Assembly (NCBI GenBank): GCA_014773175.1
Contig: VXCM01002615.1
Location: forward strand, 202,064-266,063
From: Lucifuga dentata
Taxonomy: Eukaryota > Chordata > Actinopteri > Ophidiiformes > Bythitidae
DNA: 64,000 nt
Reading direction: 5' to 3'
This document shows, piece after piece, positions 1 to 12,900 of the stretch (positions are counted from its first letter, which is position 1; each line of letters opens with the position of its first letter). Both the position numbers and the translations under genes were made by a program. The notes beneath the pieces were generated by a model. It was not told the DNA's origin and ran no database searches. It was given only the letters and a program-made list of their open reading frames with translations.

Positions 1-525
1 CAACAACCTTGGGTCCAATCTGTGCTCCGCAGGACAAGACTGGACCCACATCTTTTGTATACCATTTGTTTATAACCTCTCTTCTATTGTGCTTTGAGGA
101 CAGAGCTCTTTCAAGTGACAGATGGGTGGCACTTTTGAACATGTCATGTGGTCTTCCAGGATAGCTCAGACTGCACAACAACCTACACCATGAACTGTGT
201 GGGACTGTTTATTCATCTTTGAAGCCTGCAGCAAATGTACTGCCCAAGAGTTTAACAGCACAGGAGGATCAGTTCCAAAAAACAAAACCATGACGGCTGC
301 TCTGGTTAGGGCTGACGTTATCACAGCTGAAAAGAGTATTGATTCCAGTATTACAACTAAATATAGTCCAGATATCACCAACTGACCTAACAATTCAGTT
401 CTACTGAAATATGCATTATTTTCCTTAAGGCATATATAAAATTGGAACATAAATATTGATTGGCCTGATAAATAATACAGCAATGAGTTCACACATGGGC
501 TTTACATATATACTCACATACACTA

Positions 526-1107
526 CAGGCAAGAAGTTTGAGGCCACCCACGGATTAAAAAATAAAAAATAAAAAATCACCAATACACTGTTTGTTTTAC
601 AATTTATTGCACAGGAAATGACAAAAACATATAAAATAAATGTAACTAATTAGTTTTCAATGTCAACAAGAGCATATGAATGAATGAATGATTTTTTTTG
701 TGTGTGTGTGTGTTATACATACATATATGCCCAACTCACATGGGCTTACAAGACACTATTTACATTCATACCAGGTATAATACAATTTATACAGATACAG
801 TGACATTATTTTTCATTAAAGAACATAAAAAAGAGCAAATAAGAATTTCTTGTACATTGTAGTCATTAAACATATTAATAAAATAAACCATTATGTAGCC
901 ACTATAGCTTAAGGAATGATTTTTAATGAAGGCATGTCCAGTCTGTATTAGTGCACTGGCACTCCAGTTGTGATGTGTTTTGTGCTGATGTGTTTTAACA
1001 TTCTATTCAATAGCCTGCTGTCTGCCTTCTCCCAGATCATTTTGTGATTAACTTGCTACACAGTCTGGTCATGCTAAATCTGTGGGTGGCCTCAAACTTC
1101 TGGCCTG
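526..1107. mobile_element. Tc1/mariner-like MITE with 30-bp terminal inverted repeats
   Basis: Left end (CAGGCAAGAAGTTTGAGGCC onward) and right end are inverted copies over about 30 bp with few mismatches. Both are flanked by a TA dinucleotide (524-525 and 1108-1109), the target duplication of Tc1/mariner elements. The interior is AT-rich and has no transposase frame, so it is non-autonomous. Confidence 0.8.
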
Positions 1108-1275
1108 TAGCATATATTCTATGAATACACTCACATACAGATGAAACTGTTTATTAGTGATGTTCATTTCTTTGAGTTTTATGGCTTGGTGGTAAGGATG
1201 GGATTAGTTGGTGTTTGTCATCCAGCTGCTAGTGCTTCATCCTCTGGATTCTTTTGTTTCCACGTGAAAGCATCC

Positions 1276-1731
1276 GGATTGCTTTGGGATAATTTCACAG
1301 TTATGCTCTGTAAACCACTTTTGGGACTTTTTGCAGACTCAAAGATGCTTGTAGATTAAAGAACATACTTAAAAGGAAAAAATACACACAAAAACTGAAT
1401 TTATTTTGTGTTATTCATGATCATTTTTGATTGTAAAGCCATTTCTACAAGTATTAAGATAGGTATCTCCTTAGCAGGAAATATAAACCTGAATCTGGAT
1501 CGCTTTAGGACAAGTGTCTCCAGAATTTCATAACTGTGCTCTGCAAACCATTTTTTGGGACATTTACAGGCTCAAGAATGCTTGTACATTAAGGAACACA
1601 CTTAAAAGGAAAAAATACACTCTAAAGCTGCATTTATATTGTGTTATTCATTATGATTTTTGATTATGAAGTCAGACTCTACAAGTATCAAGATCAAAGT
1701 ATCTTCTTAGCTGCAAATATAGACCTGAATC
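1276..1731. repeat. Imperfect two-copy tandem duplication (about 221 and 235 bp)
   Basis: Unit 1 (1276-1496) and unit 2 (1497-1731) align along their whole length. Both start GGAT(T/C)GCTTT, share CTTAAAAGGAAAAAATACAC, and end near ACCTGAATC. They have many point differences, so the duplication is old. Confidence 0.8.
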
Positions 1732-2212
1732 AATGAAGTTTTCAAGTTTGGACCATGGGACTCAATCTGAGAAAAGTCTTTGCTAAGGATACTATTCAGC
1801 TAAGTTTGATCTACATACAGACAGGCAAAACTGTAAACTAAAGATGTGCCCATATTACAGTAAAATCAGTATGGGTGATTTCAGTTTCCTTTGTTCCATT
1901 ATTCACCATCTGTGGAGAAGCTCCAGGATTTTGTCTCGATGACGTCATCACTACAGTCTGTCTCAGCTTAATGAGACACTGGTTCACAAACTAAACCTGA
2001 ACTGTTCTCTGCTAGAAAAACAACATACAAATTCTAATTTGGTGTTGATTTTCTCTCAAAGATAAGAGACGTTGCTTTCAACGTCAAGGGTGGCAGCACT
2101 GTCTCACACAGGTCTTTTATCACCTTGTATGAAGCCATATCGCTGATTCTGAAGAGGTGTTGCTGAAAGAGGAGCAAAAGACATTGAGGGGTAGGGTGGG
2201 GGGTGGTAGTGG

Positions 2213-2327
2213 NNNNNNNNNNNNNNNNNNNNNNNNNNNNNNNNNNNNNNNNNNNNNNNNNNNNNNNNNNNNNNNNNNNNNNNNNNNNNNNNNNNNNNNN
2301 NNNNNNNNNNNNNNNNNNNNNNNNNNN
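2213..2327. other. Assembly gap (115 N)
   Basis: A run of N bordered on both sides by G-rich sequence (GGGGTAGGGTGGGGGGTGG on the left, GGGGGTG on the right), a likely cause of the sequencing drop-out. Confidence 0.99.
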
Positions 2328-5221
2328 GGGGGTGATAACTTGAGCAGAGTCTTGGGCATCCCTTTCATTCACAGATGTCTCTCTTCTTGCACCTCATGGG
2401 TGAACATTAAGCCAAAGTGGGATGGAGGAATCTAACTTACAGGCGCCAGCAGTGCTGCAGACCTAAACAATAGATTCATTATGGAGATACACCTGTTTCT
2501 TATAAATTTACACCTTTTAATAACACCAGAGTAGCTTTACAAATGACTTAAGTGTATTTCTTTAAGAACTCTAAAAGCAGGAACCTCCCAGTCAAAGTCA
2601 GAGCTACAGTGCTGCCCTGTGTCCTCTGTGAAAATGGAATAATCTCTTTGGTATGTATATACTGGGTTTCTCAGTCAGTGAGTTCCAGCCCAAAATGGGT
2701 TCTAAGCCCTCTTCTGAATGAAGGTGTGTGGACGCGTGCCTTGATGAATGTGATGAGATTAGCCTCTAATACACTTTAGTCATGGTTAAACACATTAATC
2801 AGTGCCATTTTCTCACATTTACATTTAACTGTTTTAATCAGATTAGCTTTTGCAAAGGCAGGTCAGAATAAACTGGATTTTAAGGCTACAATCAACAACT
2901 TGACACCTAAATAAGTCAAACCAAAAGCTTTGTTTGTAGTAGTAGGAGGATCTGATTCTTGCTTGTGCTGCCAATTTTCCCTGAAAGGAACCTTGAAATA
3001 AAATACACTTAAGCCCTATGTCTTCTTCCCCTCCAGAGTGTAGTTAAATCCTGGCTGTGTATGGACATGATTAGAGTGCCACAAGTCTTATATCAGTGCA
3101 CAACCTTGACTTCCAGCAGGAACCTGGTGCATGGGTCAATTATGGCAATACCTTGTTTTGCTCAGAGGCAGAGGATATTGCCCCAATGGTAAAACACACA
3201 GGATGCCCCTGAGTTTCATCCTCCACCAACATCCACTCCCACAGCAAAAATGCAACATTAAAACCTGAAGGAGGTATATATCACTTTTGGCACTGAGTAT
3301 CTAGATGGGGTTATGAAATGATGTTGGTATGCTCCTGTGCTACATATGGCCACAGCGAGGCCTGAACTCAACTCCTTCCTGCAAACAGAGCTGCACATCA
3401 GGCAGATGAGACATGGAGATGCCCTCTTCACACTGAGCTGAGCACCAACAATCAGGGCTTTGTCAGGGAGGGATCTGCTGTTACAGCTCACAGGAAGAAT
3501 ACAAGTCTCTTTAAGTGCACTCACAGGGGTTATCACTGTTAAATATAGGTACGGCTCATGTCAACAAACAAAAAGTTGTCTGAAAGAGATTTGTACTGTC
3601 ATTTATCTGGTAGGGTGTTGTCAGCAGCATAGTGTCTTTTCACAGCCACATTATATACAGTGTAAAGAGTAACAAAACTATACAGTGATTCTTATAAAAT
3701 TCTGAGGTGTTTAAGAAAAATCATCACATGACAAAATCATTGTGTAGTAGCTTTGAAGCTTACACTGTCACAAATAGTTTTCTGGGAAACAAAGACTGGC
3801 CAATACAAATACACCGCAATTTAGTTATTGTCTAAAATGGGCAGTTTGTCAGTTAAAATTAAAATCCACTAAATAAGTCTATGAACAAGTTTCTACTATG
3901 GTACTTTGTATACAGTAGCTTCAGTTAGGTAATAAAAGCATGCCAGTTTTTTTTTTTTTTAAACTAGGTTTTCATAAGTAAACTTGAATATAATGTATTT
4001 TGAACAGTCAGGGAACTTTTAGACATCTTAAATTCTACGGCAAAATCTGGAGGGCTGTTGTCAATATTAATCATAATTTATATAAAACAAAATTATCAGG
4101 CCAAATAAAGCTGTAATACGTATGGTGCAGCTGCCTTGCTTTTCTACTTGGCAAAAGGTATTTTTGGAGACCTTTCGTAAAGGCTCAGCGACCACCACAC
4201 TGGAGTTCATGGCAAATAATTGACAAGACTGGCAGCCACTGTCCTACTCTGATCACGTTCCTATAAATTACATATTAACTACATAACAATAGCAGCAACA
4301 ATGTCAATGCACAAAGTGGTGGTTTTGCACTACTGCCATACAATGCCACACCTATCAGACATACTCAGCATTGTGGAAGCCCTACACCTCAATTGGGGCA
4401 AAAATTTATTGCAAAATAAACATGTACCAAGTACATAGAGATAATGTGGTTATATAACTTTAATGTCCCTCCCTCTCAGCACACATAACTGTTGATTCAT
4501 TAATGAATTATGCTATAATTTGTATTTACTGCATTATGCCCAAGAGGATAAAGTGCTTACTTTGAGGCAGGCAATCAAACTGTTTGAACAATGTACAACT
4601 TCAGCCTCTATATGATGTGTCATGGCCAAATGTGGAGACATACAACTTTAAGTGACTGTAATAATATTTCACATTAGATTTTTTTTTTTTTTAAATGCTA
4701 CTTCACAGCCTTGTGTAGCTCTTCAAACTTCCACTAGTATGCATCTAAGAGTAAACTGCAACTTCACAACGCCATCTTGTGTTAAGTTACAGACTTGACT
4801 ACATAAGAACAACCTTAAAGTAATAAAATCACAATCAAAAACCTCTTTTTGGAGCATTTTATTACTTTTTTTGACAAATATATATGAAGGGTTTCCTACT
4901 GAGGAAACATTCTTTCAAAGGTACGTTTACAGCAAATTCATTCCTGCAAAGATACAGGAAACATGGGAAATCATCAGAAGACATGATAGAACTAACCATT
5001 TTTATTTGTGCCAAGAAAGGTTGCATTTCATAATTGTAATGAATAAAAGTAATATTGAAGTCAGTCTGGTCATTTTTTGGACATGACAAAAACAAAGTTG
5101 ATTCAAATGCCAATGGGACATCTATAATTTCATGATACAGGGTAAAATATTAGTTTTGCATCAAGGCACACAAGCATTGATAACCATCAGTTGAGCACTG
5201 CTTTTTTTTCTTTCTTTTTTT

Positions 5222-5227
5222 TTTATT
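5222..5227 (-). terminator. Candidate poly(A) signal for the THAP12-like gene
   Basis: AATAAA on the minus strand about 230 bases after the stop codon at 5457. It lies in a T/A-rich tract, so a chance match is possible. Confidence 0.35.
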
Positions 5228-5456
5228 TGCCAAGACATTGGTCCCATTGGGCAGTTCTACTGTACAGAGTTTAAAAAAAAAAAAAAAGGAATTTCTTTCC
5301 AGGATAACAAAATAAAATATTAAAGAATTCAGATCAATAATGTACATAGAAATATCAGGTGCATTCAGAAACTGGGACTAAATTAAGGTTGAGGATACAT
5401 TAGGTGGCATATGGTGGCAATGACATCTCAGAACTATGACGGAAGACCTGCAACTA

Positions 5457-6979
5457 TTACAGAGAATGTAGCTCAGTGAGGGATCTCTTTTCCTGCTGTA
5501 AGAATTCCTGCAAGCTTCGTTTTCCCTGCCTGAAGTTGCTCTCCCTCCTTGCGAATGGCAAGATGACCTGGAGTCTGAGAAGAGTTTCAATGTTACTAAA
5601 ACTTCTTATCTGTGATGTCTTGAGTGTATCAAGCACAGTAGTCGGGAGATAACCTGCCATGGGATCCAACCATTTCTCCTTCCATGACTTCATCTCAGAG
5701 GGAAGGGAGATTTGATCTGGCAAATCTTCCCTGTACAAGCGGAAAACAAGACCACTAAGAATGCTGGTTTCTACTTTGGACATTGCATAAGGCACAATCT
5801 CAAGACACCGCAAGGTATCCATTACCTTATCTGTGAAGAGGTCATCAATTTCAGCTATTGTGTACTCTACCACTTTCATGCTTACTGATTCTTTGTAAAA
5901 CTCGCTCAGCGGCTCCAGAAGCACTGAATGTAACATTGTTACTTGGAGTTTAGAAGCTAATGTGACAGCTTCCTCAAAGCAGGCCCTGTGATGGGTGTCA
6001 ATGTCACTCTTCAGTTTACTGAGGGATGCTCTCACATCAGGCAAAATATTCACAGCAAGCAACATATCTAAGGGTTTACCCTGAAGAGCCTGACTCAGCT
6101 TTTTAGTTACACTCAGGATATTCTTCTGCACCACTGTTGAGAAGATGAACTCAAAGTTTCTGATTGCACTGAAGAACTGTGCTGCTTGTTGCTGGTTTGA
6201 AACAGTCCCTTCCCCCATCAGCTCATTCAAGCAGAGCATGATTGCTTCTAAAAGCTCTACCATCACCTCGTGCATATCATGACTCTTCTCCCAGTTTTTG
6301 ATGAGTTTGTCCCTCAGCTCATTACCCTTTCCTTCATCGTGTTGAAACAAATAAATGATTGTTTCTTCCAGTCTGTTCTGGCGTTGTGCATCCTCTGTGA
6401 GCCACTGCAATATTTTAGCTATCAAAACAGAGCCATCAGCTACTTCTTCTGCAGGAGAGGATTTGGCCAGCCACACATTAAGGGACAAAGTGGAGCTAAT
6501 GGTTCGTATAGCCTGGGGGTATTTCTTAGCTATTGCTACACTAACAGCCCTCATCTGAGCTCCTAGTTCACCAACACTCAACAAGGCCTGTCCTCTACAA
6601 TATTCCATGTTGAGCCCCCACTTCTCTGACAGTGAAGTCTCAATAGCATCTGCAAGCACAACTGGATCTTCACTGAAATGGATGAAAGCCAAGGTTTCCT
6701 CACATTGGATGTCTTCTTTGTTCAAGAACCTGATGCACAGTGGTACATACAGCTCTCCGTCAATTTCCACAGCTTGCTCAGTTATAACTGTAAAGAAATG
6801 CGAGTCCCACAGTTCCTTGAGGATTTGTTCACGTAGTTGTGGGTCATAGAAAGACAGTGTTTGTCTTGGTCCTGGAATGACCTCCAATGTAACATCCTCA
6901 TCCAATTTCACCTCTCCATCAGTGGGCTCCTCAGCTGCATTGGAGGCTTGTGGTTCTGTTGTTGCCTCTTCAGTGCCTC
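5457..6979 (-). CDS. Module 4 terminal exon of the THAP12-like gene (residues 1948-2454)
   Basis: Fourth and last body, 1523 bp including the stop, entered from micro-exon 7572-7536 (37 bp). It is about 275 bp shorter than the other modules. The N-terminal segment that reads EYLKSLFEVL in ordinary thap12 is missing, and the protein ends shortly after LLRLQVILPF, without the final DxMVExYxK segment. It keeps WGLNMEYCRGQ, NFEFIFSTVVQKN and FYKESVSM. The first catalytic Asp motif reads VITEQ, so Asp is replaced by Glu. It supplies the only normal stop codon of the array. Confidence 0.84.
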
Positions 6980-9900
6980 CTGATTAAAAAATAAAATAAC
7001 GTTAATGTTCCAAACTTTCAAATCAAAACATTTCTGCCTATTGCTAATTTCTGCTTGTTACTGGTTATGATTTAAGGCTGCAGTATGCTTCCTCTGACAT
7101 GCCTATCAGAGAGTTTCATTCCAATGGTCAATTAACTCTGCCACTCCACCAGGCATACCTGCTTCACACAGCAATTGGCCAGGTGTGGTGAGGCATGAAA
7201 GAGGAGTTTTAATGTCTCTCAGGCTCTTTTTTTTCTTTCCATCACTGTTCATGTTCCGTGGAGAGAATTAAAAGTTAAACTGTGCTGCTATACTCATTTA
7301 TATCCGTTTATAATCGTGTGGCAATCACAAAAATACACAAAAGACAGAATTCTTGGAATGATCTCTCCTAAAATGAAACTTTGTGCTGTTATTGATGATG
7401 TAATCATGCTGAGATTACAAAATGCGCACACACACACACACACACAGCCCTCCCCTCTCTGACAGCAGCTTTTCACAGGCCGGGTCAGATGAAGCATACT
7501 GTGGTCTTAAGTTTTGGCAATCAGAATGCACTTACCACTGTTGAACTTCAGTATTTGTAATGTTTCCATTACCTAAAACATAATAAACACAAAGTTATGT
7601 TTTTTTATTTTTGTTTGTTTTTTTATCAATTCTCTATTATGAAATACTGATTGGAATGATAGTTTAAAAAAAAAAAACACCACGAGTATATTTTATTACA
7701 TATTTTCTGCAATATTAAACATGTTTAAACAAAATATGACACAAAGGATGGTACTTTGAGTTTACCTGGGAAACACACGGACTGCTCTCTGGATTGACCT
7801 CTATACACTTCTCAATGACCTCTGGCAGTCGTTGCAGTGTCACTGAGTGAGAAAGGAGCATCACACGATCCATTCTGTTACCCTTACTAACAGTGTTTTT
7901 TAAGAGGTCCCTCATGGAATTCAGAGTGGTCTTCATTAGGTCACATTCGATACTGACACTAGGCAGGACAGCTACAAGCCTAAGCAGTAAGGTAATAGTA
8001 GGATGACTTTTTGCCTCAGGATGGAGTAGTGTTTCAGAGATGGATGTTGGAAGAGCAACATCTGGATATTTCTCTGTCCAGACAGCAGCCCAGGCATTGA
8101 CTTCCTGCTCAGCTGCATCAGGCTCAGGAAGGTCTGTCAGATAGAGGCTGAATGGTTTGTCCGTGGACTCTGGAAGAATGGGCTGTGGATTACATGAGGG
8201 TAGCAAAGACAGGACTGACAGAGCCTTCAGGTGGTTGTCTGAGAAGCTGTACTTCATTTCATCAATGAGACTCATCAGGAGAGGAACGCTGAGGTTTTCC
8301 CTGTAATATACTTCTGGGGACTCATAGCTGCTGGCTTCCTCTGAGAAACACACTTGTTCAGGAGCTACCTTAATTGCTAGCTGGAAGGCCTGCTCAAACC
8401 AAGGAGTGTGCACAGTGCTTATGCTTTCCAACATTTTGTGAAGGGTCTCTATGATTGAAGGGATTTTTTCCACTTCACAGAGGATATCAGCAGGGTTTCC
8501 ACAGCGGAAGACAGTGCTGCAGTTTCGTAGAGGAGCGCACGCATTCTTCAAAATCACAAGAGTGACAATGAAATCCATACTTCTCAGAGCAGTAGAAAGA
8601 ACTTGCGCATGAAATGACTTGGCACCTGAGGCACTAGAACTAACAGCATCCAAGCAGCTTAGGATACCCTCTAACGTGTCGACAAGTATGTCAAAGAAGT
8701 CCTCTCTTTTTTTCCACCTTGAGCAGCATGTTTCTGGAATTTCCTCCAGAGCCTCCCTTGGTGTGTTCAACAGCCCATCAACAGCCTGTGCTAGCTGTCC
8801 CTCCAAATCAGGAGATTCATCAAAGAACAGCAGCAGGTCTTCCGTGATATCCAACATTTTTGCTACAGAAGGGCAAGGCACACTTCCTGCCAGCCAGTGG
8901 GCAAGACCACAAGACTCACTAGGTGTTACAACAGAAAGAGGATAGGTTTTTAGGAAATCCAGAGACATTTTCTTCAGGCTTTGGTAACCCGAGCCCAAGT
9001 GCATGAATGCTTGTCCACGACACTGAGACATTGGTAAGCCCCAGTCTTCAGTGAGAATTTCTGCAAGCTTCTTCGCTTGTTTGTCAACATCACAGTTTTC
9101 ATCAAATGGTAAGAAACCAATGAGCTCAACTTTTGGAGCAGATTCTCCAACATACCTGATAAAAACAGGCAGATGTGTCTTCTCAGCAATTTTAACTGGT
9201 TTGTCTGTGATAAGTGAGAAGAATGGAGATTCCTGTATTTCCTTCAGTATCACATCTCTGATTCCCTTTAGGAGTAGTTTCACCATTTCGCCCTCACTTA
9301 TGTTAGGTGTGCATTTGCTTTCGCTAAACCAGTGGCACATGCTAAGCTCCTGGATGAAAAACTCTCGATCCTCTTCTGAGATTTCAGACAGACTGATATT
9401 CTTCTTCCCCAGGGTTGCAGCCAATCTGAACACCGTCTCCAGACTTTGACGATTATCTCCTGCGTGCCCATTCTCATCTGCTGGTTTCATCTCCTGGTCC
9501 TCGTTTTTGTCAGGAGATTGATAAACCTTAAGGTCCTCAGCTTCTTCTTTGTCACAATCAACTGCATATGCCAGGGAAAAAAACAATGTAAGAGAAAACA
9601 GCACAACAGAGAAAAGGATCATAGTGTTTAAAAAAAAAAAAGTTTGTTTAATTTCACTAGCATTACATTCATATTACTTAAATAACATAATAACAGCACT
9701 TAAAGGACCATACCGGCCATTTTGCATGTTTGAGCCTAATATATTCAATGTTACTGACAACCATTTCCCAAAGGATAAAACCATATTTCAGCTTTCCTGA
9801 TATTTTGCAAACTCTCTTCATCTTTCAAAATCAAATATTCAAGCAATACACCCACCTTAACACTGATGTTTCGCCTGCTGATAGTTATGCAGCCTTATGA

Positions 9901-12900
9901 AGTCACGGACTATATTCTCCGGTGGAGACATACATTCATTCCGCACTTTTTATTGCACTTAAATACTAAAATTATTTAACTTCGAAAAACAAAAACAAAA
10001 CAAAAAAAAAAAAACCCTGAATATACATGTTGTTCGTAATGATGGATTACCTATCCCAAGAACATTTCAAGTATCAATAAGTTGATTTTAATAGCATACC
10101 AGAATGAACTGAAACCAATGGTGGTCTGGAAAGTAGGGAAACAAAATTAATTCACCATTCCAGTCGTATGCTTTGGGAAATGATTATCACTGATGTTACA
10201 TGTATGAAAATTGAATATATTAGATTCAAACATGCAAAATGGCTAGTATGGTCCTTTAACTAGTAACAAAAACAACTTGTGCAAATAATTTGCACTTAAC
10301 ATAATGGGAATTTATCTGTAAGATTTTCAGTAAATGTACACATGAACATATCATATGGCTTAAAATACACTGTACTGTAGAAAAAGAGGGTAGCATGCAG
10401 ACAGACTCATGTAAACTACTTCTGAGTCATTAATACATGTATTAGAAAACTTGGGTCAAAAAAAACCATACCTTCCATGTTATTTTCAGAGTTCTTGATG
10501 AAACGTTTTGATTCCTTGTCCTGTGAATATATCCAGGTAGATAAAAATTAATCCCACATTAATTTCATTAATAAAATTAATCATTTGGAGCCATGATAAA
10601 GCACTTACCAAACAGATGCCCTCTAGGGCTTGAGGAGTAACCTTCAAACACTGGGTAACCATGCGGTCTAGGTCTCTGCTAAAGTCTGTGCCCACATGTA
10701 GCATGGCCAAGCATGGGGACCTGTCCTTGGGATTTGTATTTCTCAGGTATTCTTGGAACCTCTTGTGACGCATTACTACACCACAGTCCTCAAGTGCTGT
10801 GCTGGGTAACACGGCCATAATCCTCAGCAGTGCATTGATGTTCCCAAAGTACTGCATGAGGGGTAGACGCAAAGTGTGAAAAATAGAGCTTGGGATGGTT
10901 ACTGATGCAACTTTAGTCTTCCATGTTACTCTCCAACAACAAAGTTCTGTGAAGAAGTTGTCAGAATCAGGAAGATCACTGCTGTACAGAGGAGGTTTCG
11001 ACTTCAGGCTTTCAAACATGTAACTCACTGTGACAGAGGATGGGACCAGGGAGAGGAAGTTCAGAGCTTCTTTGTGGTCATCTGAAAAATGGTCCTTCAC
11101 AGCATTGATCAAGTTATCTACTAGAGGCACGCTCAACCCATCTTTGTAGAAACCACTTGGCTTTATCATGCCATCCCTTGGTAAGGAGTTTTCAGGCACT
11201 TCGATCTGCACTCTTAGACTCTGAGCCATTGCACAGGCTTCATCAAACCAGTTCTGGTGAAACACCTTCATGTTTGTTTTCACTCTGTTCAGTGTAGCCA
11301 CAATCCCGCTGATTTGGCAAAGTTGGGAAGCAGCACTGAAGTGGTCCTTCTGGAGACCTGCACTCAGTTCTCTGGTAAAAGAGGATGCATTCTTCAAGAC
11401 TACCATGGCCATGATGAAATCAAAATCCATCACCTGGCGGACGAGTGTCCCAGCTTGTTCAGACACATGATCTTTCCATCTCTGTGGGTTACTCTTGATT
11501 TTCTCCAGAGTTTCGACTAGGGGCTCTAGCATCTGCACAAACACCTCATATGAATCATGCTTTTCTTGCCAAAGGGCACAAAATTTCCCTTGTAACTCTT
11601 GGACCTTTTCATAGCTCTCCCTTAAGCCAACAGCAATTACGTGGTCTAGCTGTTTTTCTAGAGTAGTACTACTGCCAAAAAACATCAAAACTTCCTCTAA
11701 AGTATCCAGGGCTCTTTTAACAGCAGGCACCGGGATGGATTTTGACCACCATGTGTTGAAGGAATACGAAGAGCAGTGTGTGCTAATAGCAAGAGGATAC
11801 TTTTCCTGGATTTTGCAGGCAAAGGCTTTCAACTTGTAGGAAACGTCACCTGAGCCTAGGTATGCTTGACCTCTGCAGTTCTTTAAATCAAGACGCCACT
11901 CCACTGTTAATATTTCCATGAGACGTTGTACCAGAGCTTCACAGTCAAGATCGGCCTCAAGAAATCCCATCAGCTCCAATCGCATAACATCAAAACTGTC
12001 CACAAACCTTAGGAAGAGCGGAAGATAGTCTTTCTCCCCCAGCTTCACAACACGGTCGATGAACAAGGAAAAGAATGAACTCCCAATTTCTGTGAGATTT
12101 CTCTCCCTGATGACATTCTCGCATACAGTGAGAACTTCTTTCATTTCAGACTTGGTCACATATTCAACTTCACCATCCTGAGCAGCAGAAACCTCGCAAG
12201 GTTCCCTGCTTTGACTGCTACAAGCAGTCATCACTGCAGCCTGCAAAGCACATTTAAGAGCTTCTCTATCAGTCTCGGCACACTTCATCTCCACAAGCCT
12301 TTCAGCATCCATTTCTAGGTTTATGCGTTGTAATTCTTCTTCAGCATCCTTTTCAGCATGGTTTCCATGGATTGCCCCTGGAATGAAGAGGTGGGAATAA
12401 TCTTGTAAACTAAGGTCACAGTTAGTTTTTAAATTAGCAAAATTAGTGACAAGTACTGGAAGGTAATTTGGTTAAATATGCATACTTAAGATTTAAGAGC
12501 AGCACTTAACTAGTAACAAAAACAACTTGTGCAAGTAATTTGCACAAGTTGTTTTTGTTGTAATTAATGGGAATTAATCTGTAAGATTTTCAGTAAATGT
12601 ACACATGAACTTTTCATATGGCTGAAAATACATTCTACTTTAGAAAAAGAGGCAACATGAAGACTGACTCATATAATCTCCAAAAAAAACCACTTCTTCA
12701 CTTCAAGCAATGTTTTCCAGCAAGGTCTTCATCAGGCAGACATCCACGTAATTAATACTGCATATAGTCTTTGAGAGAAATAACTCCACCTACAACCAGC
12801 TGATCACAAGACACAAAAATATATCTACTTCTGACAGTCCTATGACACTGGTCATAAACAAGGAAATAACTTACAGACACACAATACATACAGAAGATAT

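Larger units (their letters stand above)
1..5390. other. Intergenic stretch without a recognised gene
   Basis: No open frame here resembles a known protein, and none has convincing splice signals. The stretch holds the Tc1-like MITE, the 1276-1731 tandem duplication, the 2213-2327 gap, poly(T) tracts (about 3948 and 4681) and otherwise AT-rich unique-looking sequence. The right part, from about 4.8 kb, may include the 3' UTR of the THAP12-like gene. Confidence 0.6.

Noticed and set aside
1940..1947. Perfect TGACGTCA (CRE) palindrome
   Set aside because: No gene start nearby; an 8-bp match is expected by chance about once per 64 kb.
8619..8945. Plus-strand open frames over the large THAP12-like exons (also near 11257-11520 and 13767-14649)
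   Set aside because: They are antisense to strongly supported coding exons and resemble nothing known.
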